Assembly: GCA_900770515.1 (NCBI GenBank)
Contig: CAAHDP010000347.1
Span: 1 to 10,016 of the forward strand
From: an uncultured Prevotella sp.
GTDB lineage: Bacteria > Bacteroidota > Bacteroidia > Bacteroidales > Bacteroidaceae
Length of the DNA stretch: 10,016 bases
Reading direction: 5' to 3'
The position numbers and the translations under genes were made by a program. The notes under the pieces were generated by a model. It saw nothing but the letters and a program-made list of their open reading frames with translations. It was not told where the DNA came from and searched no databases. Below are positions 1-6,034 of this stretch, in pieces. How positions within the stretch are numbered: position 1 is the first letter of the stretch; each line of letters begins with the position of its first letter.

Positions 1-779
1 ATATCAGAGTCGGTAGAGATAGCATACTGAACGCCTTCTTTCTTGCGGCAGGTATAGGCGATGGTCTTGGAATCCGGACTCCATGCCAGCTGCTCGATGC
101 CACCGAATGGAGCCATAGGACACTCGAATGGTTCATCCTTCAGGATGTCTTCGCCGGCGTTGACGGTACCGTCCTCAGCCACATCAGCCACGAAAGGATG
201 GAGAAGGCTCTCTACGTAGTGGTCCCAGTGGCGATAGTTCATGTCGGTAACGAGACGACCGGTAGCCAATGGAAGGTCAGAAGGATTCTCCTTGATGGTT
301 CCGTGATAAGGGAGTTCCTTGATGAGGATTACCTTCTTGCCGTCAGGAGAGAAGCGGAAGCCCTGGATGCCCAACTTGTCGTTGGTGAGCTGCTTGCGGC
401 CTGTTCCGTCTGGGTTCATGCTCCAGAGCTGACCGCCACGGATGAAGGCAATCTTCTGACCGTCCTGAATCCATGCAGCATCGCTTTCGCTCTTGGCATC
501 AGTGGTCAGTGCCTTCTGGTTCTTGCCGTTGGCATCCATGATGAAGAGCATCTGATGGCCCTTGTTTTCCTTTACACTGTAGTAACCTACCTGGTACACC
601 ACCTGCTTGCCGTTAGGCGAAGCCTCTGCTGCACCGATTCTTCCCATCGCCCAAAGAGCCTCTGGGGTCATCAGGTGGTTCTCCACCTTGATGTTGTTTT
701 TCTCAATCATAGTCTGTGCATCAGCTGCCGTAGCGCTCATGGTGAGTGCAGCCGCAGCCAGAATCATTGCTTTAATCAT
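1..779 (-). CDS. S9-type secreted serine peptidase, N-terminal part (cut by window edge)
   Basis: Starts at the ATG read down from 779 and stays open to the window edge, giving 259 complete codons. Seen: a short signal peptide (a few polar residues, then the hydrophobic run AMILAAAALTMSATA, then ADAQ as a likely cleavage site). Next come repeated beta-propeller blade signatures of the TolB/PD40 kind, such as ASPNGKQVVY, RFSPDGKKVILI and AWSPDSKTIAYT, each followed by a strand. Family knowledge: an N-terminal propeller of this kind precedes the alpha/beta-hydrolase catalytic domain in S9 (prolyl oligopeptidase / acylaminoacyl peptidase / DPP) enzymes, which trim peptides in the periplasm or at the cell surface in Bacteroidota. 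The catalytic Ser-Asp-His lie outside the window, so activity cannot be judged. A TolB-like propeller protein without a peptidase domain is the main alternative. It has its own promoter at 834-864. Confidence 0.8.
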   Translation of the reverse strand, partial: MIKAMILAAAALTMSATAADAQTMIEKNNIKVENHLMTPEALWAMGRIGAAEASPNGKQVVYQVGYYSVKENKGHQMLFIMDANGKNQKALTTDAKSESDAAWIQDGQKIAFIRGGQLWSMNPDGTGRKQLTNDKLGIQGFRFSPDGKKVILIKELPYHGTIKENPSDLPLATGRLVTDMNYRHWDHYVESLLHPFVADVAEDGTVNAGEDILKDEPFECPMAPFGGIEQLAWSPDSKTIAYTCRKKEGVQYAISTDSD

Positions 780-833
780 ATTTCTAAGATATTTATTAAT
801 TATTTCTCGTTGTCATCTTCCTGATATTCCGTG

Positions 834-864
834 CAAAGTTACAGAAAATTAATGAGAAAACAAA
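834..864 (-). promoter_or_regulatory. Bacteroidota-type promoter for the S9 peptidase gene
   Basis: On the minus strand TTTG (864-861), 19 nt, then TAACTTTG (841-834) match the Bacteroidota primary-sigma consensus TTTG-N19/20-TAnnTTTG. The start codon lies about 55 nt downstream of the -7 box, a normal leader length. Inferred from sequence only. Confidence 0.65.
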
Positions 865-905
865 ATTATTCTTCTTTCATTACAAAAGTATGCGTTTTTT
901 TTTTG

Positions 906-913
906 TATTTTTG
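906..913 (+). promoter_or_regulatory. Candidate -7 box for the AraC-type regulator
   Basis: TATTTTTG matches TAnnTTTG and sits at the end of a long T tract in the divergent intergenic region. No clear TTTG is found 19-20 nt upstream, so this is weaker than the opposing promoter. If it is used, the leader to the start codon at 997 would be about 75 nt. Confidence 0.4.
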
Positions 914-996
914 CATCAGAAATGATTTCGTTTAGTTTTGAAAACTGAATCATTCGGAGTATGAGTAAAGATAATAATAATTAAAATAATGAGTAA

Positions 997-2109
997 ATGA
1001 ATACATTGTTTCTCGTGCAGTTTGCTTGCTGCATTATTGTGTCGATGTTGGGCTTGATATTAATATTATCCAGGTTTCAGATACGTTGGTACAATCGTCG
1101 TTATGAGGTTTCTCGTTGGCTTCTTGCTTTTGCTATGTTTGTACTTACAGGACATTACGTTCTGCAAATGACTTATGGTTTCCGTGCAGAAAGCGATGAA
1201 ATAGGAGCCGTTGTCAATATTCTCTTCTATTGTCCTGTCTCTTTCATCATTTCCTATTCAGCGTATAATGTTATATCCTATAGAGGCGGGCGCAGGAATT
1301 TTGCCATAATGGGAGTTGTGAGCTATGCATTGATATTATTGTGTTTCTTCGTCGGATACTATGAGATTCCCAAGGGAATGCACATGGGGGAGTGGCTCTA
1401 TGTGATGCTCGCATTATTTGTACTCACGATTCTGTATAGCGTTTATACTACAGTCGTAGAGATACGGTATCATCGAAAAATCATCGAGGATAATACGACA
1501 GAAGATTTGCTTCCTTTCGACGGATATACCTATGCCAGTTATACTTTGATGGGTATCCTAGTACTGGCGATGGCTGCTGCCATCTGTTATCGTCCACTTC
1601 TCTATAGTGTGGCACCACTGATGCTTTTGGCTCTGATTTCCTTTGTAGTCCATTTCTTGGGTTTCGGTTACATTATCATGCCAACAGGGGTGAGATTGGA
1701 GATGGATACTGCTGATGCTCCTTTTGAGATGATGGAAGAGTGTGAAGGGATGGGGCTGGATTCTGAAAAAATAGCTATGATAGAATCTTTGCTTGATAAG
1801 TGGTGTGAAAATGGCGGATATAGAGACAGTACGGTGAATATGCCAATGCTATCGGCAAAGTTGCGCATTCCTCGCTCCGAATTGAGCTTCTATTTCGAGA
1901 ATTATCTGAAGAGCAGTTTCCGTACCTGGCTTAGCGATATCCGTTTCAAGGAGGCACAGCGTATGCTGCTGGAAGAAAGTGGGTACAGCAACGATACCAT
2001 TTCTACGGAATGCGGGTTCTCGTCTCATGCACATCTCTATAAGATTTTCAAGACTAAGACGGGATATACACCTGGTCAATGGAGAGACTCAGTACGGAAA
2101 ATGCAGTAA
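997..2109 (+). CDS. Membrane-anchored AraC-family transcriptional regulator (about 7 TM helices plus HTH)
   Basis: 370 aa, two-part architecture. Residues 1-230 contain about seven hydrophobic segments (roughly 5-25, 41-60, 70-93, 102-121, 133-155, 181-199, 203-228), with basic loops such as RWYNRRYEVSR between the first two. After an acidic linker (about 235-265), residues 275-365 form an AraC-type double helix-turn-helix. This includes the second-helix signature DTISTECGFSSHAHLYKIFKT and the closing TGYTPGQWR. Family knowledge: such proteins in Bacteroidota are thought to sense an envelope or membrane signal and bind DNA from the membrane. The ligand and targets are unknown. The start at 997 has no clear Shine-Dalgarno and is preceded by two tiny reading frames. 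Its targets may include the divergent peptidase or the downstream DUF1846 gene, but that is inference from position alone. Confidence 0.8.
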   Translation: MNTLFLVQFACCIIVSMLGLILILSRFQIRWYNRRYEVSRWLLAFAMFVLTGHYVLQMTYGFRAESDEIGAVVNILFYCPVSFIISYSAYNVISYRGGRRNFAIMGVVSYALILLCFFVGYYEIPKGMHMGEWLYVMLALFVLTILYSVYTTVVEIRYHRKIIEDNTTEDLLPFDGYTYASYTLMGILVLAMAAAICYRPLLYSVAPLMLLALISFVVHFLGFGYIIMPTGVRLEMDTADAPFEMMEECEGMGLDSEKIAMIESLLDKWCENGGYRDSTVNMPMLSAKLRIPRSELSFYFENYLKSSFRTWLSDIRFKEAQRMLLEESGYSNDTISTECGFSSHAHLYKIFKTKTGYTPGQWRDSVRKMQ

Positions 2110-2144
2110 TGTATCTGCTCTCTCTTATTTTTTCAGATAAAAGA

Positions 2145-2176
2145 TTTGTTAGTCCGATACTTTTTTTGTAATTTTG
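2145..2176 (+). promoter_or_regulatory. Bacteroidota-type promoter for the DUF1846 gene
   Basis: TTTG (2145-2148), 20 nt, then TAATTTTG (2169-2176) match TTTG-N19/20-TAnnTTTG. Transcription would begin near 2183, giving a leader of about 35 nt to the ATG at 2219. This supports choosing 2219 over the upstream TTG at 2174, which lies inside the -7 box itself. Confidence 0.7.
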
Positions 2177-2218
2177 CAGGCGATTTTTGATTTCAAATTG
2201 CAAGATATAATAACAATT

Positions 2219-3682
2219 ATGAAGATAGGATTTGACAACGAGAAGTATCTGAAGATTCAATCCGAGCATATCAAGGAGAGAATCTCTAAGTTTAACGGAA
2301 AGCTCTACCTGGAATTGGGAGGTAAGCTTTTCGATGACCACCACGCCAGTCGTGTTTTGCCGGGTTTCCAGCCTGATAGCAAACTGCGCATGTTTCAGAA
2401 AATCAGCGATAGCATTGAGATTGTTATCGTCATCAGTGCCGCCGACATCGAGAAGAACAAGAAGCGTGCCGACCTGGGCATTACTTACGATGAGGACGTG
2501 CTGCGCCTTCGTGGTGAGTTCCAGAACCGTGGTTTCATGGTGGGTTCTGTTGTCATTACCCATTATAACGGTCAGCCTGCTGCCATCGCTTTCAAGCAGC
2601 GTTTGGAGCGTGAGGGCATCAAGGCTTACTGCCATTATCTCATCGAGGGCTATCCTCACAACGTGAATCTCATCGCTTCTGACGAGGGATTCGGTCAGAA
2701 TGACTATGTGGAGACTGAGCGTCCGCTCGTCATCGTTACTGCTCCTGGTCCTGGTAGCGGCAAGATGGCTGTCTGCCTGAGCCAGCTTTATAATGAGAAC
2801 AAGCGCGGGGTGCGTGCAGGCTATGCCAAGTTTGAGACCTTCCCTGTATGGAATCTCCCATTGAAGCATCCGGTGAACATCGCATACGAGGCTGCTACTG
2901 CCGACCTCAACGATGTGAACATGATCGACCCATTCCATCTGGAGGCATACAACAAGATTGCCATCAACTACAACCGTGACGTGGAGATTTATCCAGTGCT
3001 CAATGCTTTGTTCGAGGGCATCTATGGCAGCAATCCTTACAAGTCGCCAACGGATATGGGTGTCAACATGGTGGGCTTCTGCATCTCTGATGATGAGGTT
3101 TGCTGCGAGGCATCCAAGAACGAGATTATCCGTCGTTACTATGCTGCAACCAACAAGATGGCGGCTGGCGCTTGCAATGATGAGGAAATCAACAAGATCC
3201 AGATGCTCTTCAATCAGGCTAAGATTACTACGGATTACCGCAAGGTGACTGTGGCTGCAAAGAATCACAAGAAGGAGACGGGTCATACTTCTGCTGCGTT
3301 AGAGTTGGAGGATGGCACGATTATCTGCGGTCACAGCAGTGAATTGTTGGGTTGCAGTGCGGCATTGATCTTGAATGTTACCAAGCACTTGGCGGGCATC
3401 GACCATGAATTGAAGTTGATTCCTCAGTCAATGATTGAGCCAATCCAGCATACAAAGGTGAATTATCTGGGTGGTCACAATCCTCGTCTTCATACGGATG
3501 AGGTTCTCGTAGCCCTCTCTGTTCTCTCGGAGAATGATGAGAACTGCAGAAAGGCATTGGAGCAGTTGCCTAAGCTTCGTGGCTGTCAGGCACATTGCAC
3601 CGTGATGCTGAGTGATGTAGACCAGAAGATCTTCAAGAAGCTCGGAGTGAATATCACCTGCGAGCCGGTGTTGAAGAAGTAA
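2219..3682 (+). CDS. DUF1846 / UPF0371 family protein
   Basis: 487 aa from the ATG at 2219, close to the usual length (about 490-500 aa) of this family. The start MKIGFDNEKYLKIQSEHIKE and LYLELGGKLFDDHHASRVLPGF are characteristic of the family N-terminus. Residues 177-182 (GPGSGK), directly after the hydrophobic strand LVIVTA, form a Walker-A-like P-loop, so nucleotide binding is plausible. The second half carries conserved-looking stretches (MGVNMVGFCISDDEVCCEASK around 280-300, and VAAKNH and TSAALELEDG around 345-366). The high content of charged residues and the absence of signal peptide and membrane helices suggest a soluble cytoplasmic protein. No biochemical function is assigned here. 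The gene is monocistronic by its own promoter and terminator. The family name is recognised from memory and the P-loop is seen directly. Confidence 0.88.
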   Translation: MKIGFDNEKYLKIQSEHIKERISKFNGKLYLELGGKLFDDHHASRVLPGFQPDSKLRMFQKISDSIEIVIVISAADIEKNKKRADLGITYDEDVLRLRGEFQNRGFMVGSVVITHYNGQPAAIAFKQRLEREGIKAYCHYLIEGYPHNVNLIASDEGFGQNDYVETERPLVIVTAPGPGSGKMAVCLSQLYNENKRGVRAGYAKFETFPVWNLPLKHPVNIAYEAATADLNDVNMIDPFHLEAYNKIAINYNRDVEIYPVLNALFEGIYGSNPYKSPTDMGVNMVGFCISDDEVCCEASKNEIIRRYYAATNKMAAGACNDEEINKIQMLFNQAKITTDYRKVTVAAKNHKKETGHTSAALELEDGTIICGHSSELLGCSAALILNVTKHLAGIDHELKLIPQSMIEPIQHTKVNYLGGHNPRLHTDEVLVALSVLSENDENCRKALEQLPKLRGCQAHCTVMLSDVDQKIFKKLGVNITCEPVLKK

Positions 3683-3731
3683 TTTCGAATTAAATTCTAT
3701 AGAAGAAGTAGATTCGGATTATATAAAATAT

Positions 3732-3793
3732 CCCCGAAGGGGTATAGTTAATCGTGAAGTTTGATTAATTATACCTTTTCGGGGCTATTTTTT
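3732..3793 (+). terminator. Intrinsic terminator after the DUF1846 gene (22-bp stem)
   Basis: Arms 3732-3753 and 3763-3784 pair over 22 bp around a 9-nt loop, and six T residues follow (3788-3793). Three pairs (3739/3777, 3740/3776, 3747/3769) are G-U in plus-strand RNA but would be A-C mismatches in minus-strand RNA, so the hairpin is tuned to the plus transcript. It may still work weakly for the convergent rhodanese gene, because the minus strand also continues into a T-rich stretch. The T tract overlaps the rhodanese stop codon. Confidence 0.85.
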
Positions 3794-4229
3794 ATCTTTC
3801 CACAGGCATTCCGAGCTTGGTCCAGTTTAGGATTCCGCCTTCCATATCATATATCTTGAAGCCTTGCTTCTGCATTTTCAGGCAGGCACCATGGCTTCGC
3901 TTTCCGCTTCTGCAATAGATGTAGTAGGTGCGGGATTTATCCAGCTTACTGATGCCGGCATTGAATGCTTCGGGATTGAGATAATCCAGTTGTTGGGAGC
4001 CAGCCAGATGTCCTTCTGCATATTCCTTTTGGGTGCGGACATCTAGAAGGATGCTGGTTGTATCTGCCTTTGCCTGGTTGATGAATGCCTGAGGAGCCAA
4101 TACGATGATACCATCCGAAGGGACTGGTTTTGCTGATGAATCAGATGGGGCTGATTGACTTGCCTGTGCTGAGCAGCCCGTAGTTGATAAGCCGATAGCT
4201 GCTAAAAATGATAATAATATTTTCTTCAT
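3792..4229 (-). CDS. Rhodanese-domain lipoprotein, probably periplasmic
   Basis: 145 aa. Residues 1-19 form a type II signal peptide: KK, a hydrophobic core, then STTGC with Cys19 as the candidate lipid-attachment site. The lipobox is loose, as is common in Bacteroidota. A Ser/Ala/Pro-rich linker (20-40) follows. Residues about 43-145 are a single rhodanese domain with LLDVRTQKEYAEGHLAGSQ (59-78), the active-site Cys106 in the six-residue loop CRSGKR, and the closing MEGGILNWTKLGMPV. Family knowledge: such domains carry a persulfide on the Cys and take part in sulfur transfer or thiol redox chemistry. The donor and acceptor here are unknown. It lies 80 bp downstream of the hip operon on the same strand, with no recognisable TAnnTTTG box in the gap, so read-through from hip is possible. 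It reads as an ordinary housekeeping lipoprotein rather than part of the toxin system. Confidence 0.87.
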   Translation of the reverse strand: MKKILLSFLAAIGLSTTGCSAQASQSAPSDSSAKPVPSDGIIVLAPQAFINQAKADTTSILLDVRTQKEYAEGHLAGSQQLDYLNPEAFNAGISKLDKSRTYYIYCRSGKRSHGACLKMQKQGFKIYDMEGGILNWTKLGMPVER

Positions 4230-4309
4230 TGTATATTGTTTTTGTTTTAAGCGTGACTTGTGACGGTCACTTTTGTGATTTTTTTATTATTCTATTTATA
4301 CAGAAAACG

Positions 4310-5251
4310 CTATCTCAAAGCCATGACTCTGCAGAGAATCAGCTTTTTGTATTCTTTTTTCATGCTATCCGGCAGAAAAGAGGCTTCTATCAGGTCGAGC
4401 CATTTCACGATGGAGCGACGGAACTTCTTGGCGATGTTGTTGATTACCTTCTCACTGAGTCCTGAGGCGGTCATAACCTTGATGAAGTCGGCTTTCTGAA
4501 TCTTTCTCTTTCTTCCGTTGAGCGTCAGTGCGAGTTCTTCGGGATCCTCCGGCATCACGAGCTGGGTGCAGAGAAGGTCGTAGGCTGGGGTTAAGCCATA
4601 GCCCAACTGGCGGTTGTTGTAGAGTGAGAAGTTCTTGAGGTGCATGTCGGCATTGCCGGTAATCCAAGAGAAGATGACTACTTCCCAATAGTTCACGAGG
4701 TCGAGCTGCGAGAAGGAGGAGTACTTTTTGATGAGTTTGGCTACCTGCTCGTAGGAACCTTTGTATTTGTATTCGGTGAGGCGCTCGGATAGCTGGCACA
4801 TATCTTCCATGGGTACTTTGGTGCCATCATCCAGTCGGTCTATTCTCCGGGTGATGTAACAGAGTTCGCCATCGGCAAAGCGAATCAGGCCATGGGGAAC
4901 CACGGCGATCTTGGCTGCTTCGGCGAGGTGCATCGTGAGGTCTTCTATTTCCGGGAGACAGCGATAGCGGTCGGTCTGTGGCTTGAGGATGTATTTTCCC
5001 CAGAGGCCTACGATGGTGAAGCGGGATGGTTCATTCTTTCCACCTGGGTTCACATCGAGCGAGAGCTTTGCCTGCACACCGGTCAGGGTGGTCTGGGCAC
5101 GCACTACCTGCTTTGCCAGGTCGCCGATTTCCTTTCTTACGTAGGGTAGGACAGGGGCTTCCTTGGTACCGAAGAGTTTCTTGGCGCAAGCAGGGTGGTA
5201 ATCTATCTGACCTGGCTTGAGCGGTTTATAGCAATATAGACATTTTTCCAT
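4310..5251 (-). CDS. hipT: HipT-like serine/threonine kinase toxin (HipA C-terminal kinase, split form)
   Basis: 313 aa. Residues 1-28 hold a zinc-knuckle-like motif (C4, C7, H19, C22). The HipA kinase core follows: Gly-rich loop QTTLTGVQAKLSL (53-65), likely ATP-binding lysine K90 in KYILKP, catalytic loop WITGNADMHLKNFSLY (196-211) with D202 as catalytic base and N207 as metal ligand, then PAYDLL with D225 replacing the DFG aspartate. All key kinase residues are present, so it should be active. The HipA N-terminal subdomain is missing and is encoded by the preceding gene. This is the architecture of HipBST systems, in which the kinase phosphorylates an aminoacyl-tRNA synthetase (TrpS for the E. 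coli O127 HipT); the target here is unknown. Start chosen at 5251, with GAAAGGAG 5-12 nt upstream. It follows hipS after a 15-nt gap. Confidence 0.85.
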   Translation of the reverse strand: MEKCLYCYKPLKPGQIDYHPACAKKLFGTKEAPVLPYVRKEIGDLAKQVVRAQTTLTGVQAKLSLDVNPGGKNEPSRFTIVGLWGKYILKPQTDRYRCLPEIEDLTMHLAEAAKIAVVPHGLIRFADGELCYITRRIDRLDDGTKVPMEDMCQLSERLTEYKYKGSYEQVAKLIKKYSSFSQLDLVNYWEVVIFSWITGNADMHLKNFSLYNNRQLGYGLTPAYDLLCTQLVMPEDPEELALTLNGRKRKIQKADFIKVMTASGLSEKVINNIAKKFRRSIVKWLDLIEASFLPDSMKKEYKKLILCRVMALR

Positions 5252-5256
5252 ATTTC

Positions 5257-5268
5257 TTTCTCCTTTCT
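5257..5268 (-). promoter_or_regulatory. Shine-Dalgarno of hipT overlapping the hipS stop codon
   Basis: Minus-strand AGAAAGGAGAAAG places AAGGAG at normal spacing before the hipT ATG at 5251 and overlaps the hipS TAG at 5269-5267. This dedicated site supports hipT as an independently translated gene coupled to hipS, not the broken end of one HipA gene. Confidence 0.7.
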
Positions 5269-5665
5269 AGTTTTGGGGTGAAGCATTTGTTACTTCTGCA
5301 GGTGAAGTTCCTTCTGCAGGTGAACTGTTGGTTTTTTCTGCATGAGATTCTTCAACCGGGATGACGCTGACGGCTCCGATGCAATCCTTGCAGCAGGCAA
5401 GGAGGAGCGACATTCTATCCCGCTGGTTGATTTTCCAACTGCTTTCTGCGATATTCAGTAGCCATCCTTCGGGGATTAACCCATCGAAGAAGGGAAACAG
5501 CACGGTATCGTGGTAGGGCTCGTTTGATAACGGGAGTGTGAGGCTCACGGCTTCGGCTTGACTCGATGCCAGATAATCAGCATCGTAAGCGAAGGTGAAG
5601 CCTGTTTCATCTTCCGTCAGCAGGCCTACGTATTGGTCGTAGAGATAAATCTTTCCTTGTTTCAT
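5267..5665 (-). CDS. hipS: HipS-like protein (HipA N-terminal subdomain, probable antitoxin)
   Basis: 132 aa. Residues 1-103 match the HipA N-terminal subdomain (couple_hipA type): GKIYLYDQYVGLL, FAYDADYLASSQAEAVSLTLPLS (25-47), FPFFDGLIPEGWLLNIAESSW (57-77), then a variant of the usual GxDCxGA as KDCIGAVSVIP (93-103). Family knowledge: in the E. coli HipBST system this domain is a free protein that neutralises the kinase, with a tryptophan reaching into the kinase active site. W68 in IPEGWLL is the obvious counterpart here. The remaining 28 residues form a Ser/Pro/Ala/Glu-rich tail with a duplicated SPAE(G/V)T unit encoded by an 18-bp tandem repeat, and are probably disordered. It is separated from hipB by 150 bp containing a palindromic repeat element and lacks a clear Shine-Dalgarno. 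It is one half of a split HipA, not a fragment, because its partner follows intact. Confidence 0.82.
   Translation of the reverse strand: MKQGKIYLYDQYVGLLTEDETGFTFAYDADYLASSQAEAVSLTLPLSNEPYHDTVLFPFFDGLIPEGWLLNIAESSWKINQRDRMSLLLACCKDCIGAVSVIPVEESHAEKTNSSPAEGTSPAEVTNASPQN
5293..5328 (+). repeat. 18-bp tandem repeat in the hipS 3' end
   Basis: CTTCTGCAGGTGAA occurs at 5293-5306 and 5311-5324, an 18-bp (6-codon) period that keeps frame and duplicates SPAEGT/SPAEVT in the HipS tail. Slippage here would change tail length without a frameshift. Confidence 0.75.
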
Positions 5666-5675
5666 GGAATTTTAA

Positions 5676-5762
5676 AGCTTTTGCCCTTACAGGGCGTTTT
5701 GGTATATATTGCTGATACCCAGGGCGATGCCCTGGGCTAGGAGCTTCTGCCCTTTCAGGGCG
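5676..5762. repeat. Triple-hairpin palindromic repeat element between hipB and hipS
   Basis: Two near-identical 21-nt direct copies (5676-5696 and 5742-5762, 19/21 identical by eye) each contain the small hairpin GCCCT-3 nt-AGGGC (5683-5695 and 5749-5761). Midway between them is a perfect 8-bp hairpin CCCAGGGC-GAT-GCCCTGGG (5718-5736), whose core is the same GCCCT/AGGGC unit turned inside out. The layout resembles dispersed REP-like elements of Bacteroidota chromosomes. That resemblance is from memory and no second copy lies in this window. On the minus strand it would sit in the hipB-hipS leader RNA and end about 10 nt before the hipS ATG. Confidence 0.7.
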
Positions 5763-5815
5763 TGTGATTCAGGCCTGGCATGTTGTTTTGCCTTGGCATG
5801 TGGGGCGAAGTCGCT

Positions 5816-6022
5816 TTATTCTTTTTTGATAGGAACGGGACCGATTTCCTGGCCGAAGAGGAGGAGAACCTGATTAACTTTGTCGAGTCGCAGCGTTTCC
5901 TTTCCCTGTTCCAGTTCTCTTACGAATCTGAGGCCTACGCCCGATTTCGCTGCCAGATCTACTTGGGTCAATCCGAATTGCTTGCGCATTTCCTTGACGT
6001 ATGATGATAATGTATTGCTCAT
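5816..6022 (-). CDS. hipB: HipB-like helix-turn-helix antitoxin/repressor
   Basis: 68 aa, a single Xre/Cro-type HTH domain filling residues about 6-58: YVKEMRKQFGLTQVDLAAKS, then GVGLRFVRELEQGKETLRLD, then KVNQVLLLFG. The run GLRFVRELEQGK...RLDKVNQVL is the signature of the couple_hipB (y4mF) subfamily that pairs with HipA-type kinases. Its role by family is to bind operators in its own promoter as a dimer and, together with HipS and HipT, to repress the operon. It is short for HipB (E. coli K-12 HipB is 88 aa) and lacks the extended C-terminal strand. It is the first gene of the operon. Its leader holds two CCCGAAAGGG-type direct repeats that are natural candidates for its operators. The ATG at 6022 is preceded by an A-rich stretch and no Shine-Dalgarno. 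Confidence 0.85.
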   Translation of the reverse strand: MSNTLSSYVKEMRKQFGLTQVDLAAKSGVGLRFVRELEQGKETLRLDKVNQVLLLFGQEIGPVPIKKE

Positions 6023-6034
6023 ATTTTATTTGTT

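Noticed and set aside
198..824. 208-codon plus-strand frame at the window start
   Set aside because: Opposite the S9 peptidase coding region, which has a signal peptide, propeller repeats and a promoter on the minus strand.
2110..2144. Terminator after the AraC regulator
   Set aside because: Only a weak ATCTG/CAGAT pairing with the T run inside the loop, which is not convincing.
2174..2218. Upstream TTG start extending the DUF1846 protein by 15 residues
   Set aside because: The TTG lies inside the -7 promoter box, and the ATG at 2219 gives the family-typical N-terminus MKIGFDNEKYL.
2054..3286. 410-codon open frame on the minus strand, antisense to DUF1846
   Set aside because: It lies within the well-supported DUF1846 gene and extends into the AraC 3' end, its translation is repetitive in Leu/Val/His as expected of a frame opposite a real gene, and it has no family signature.
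4310..5665. One hipA gene broken by a frameshift or stop
   Set aside because: The kinase gene has its own ATG and strong Shine-Dalgarno and begins with a zinc-knuckle-like module absent from classical HipA, and the first gene ends in an added tail. This matches a natural split, not a lesion.
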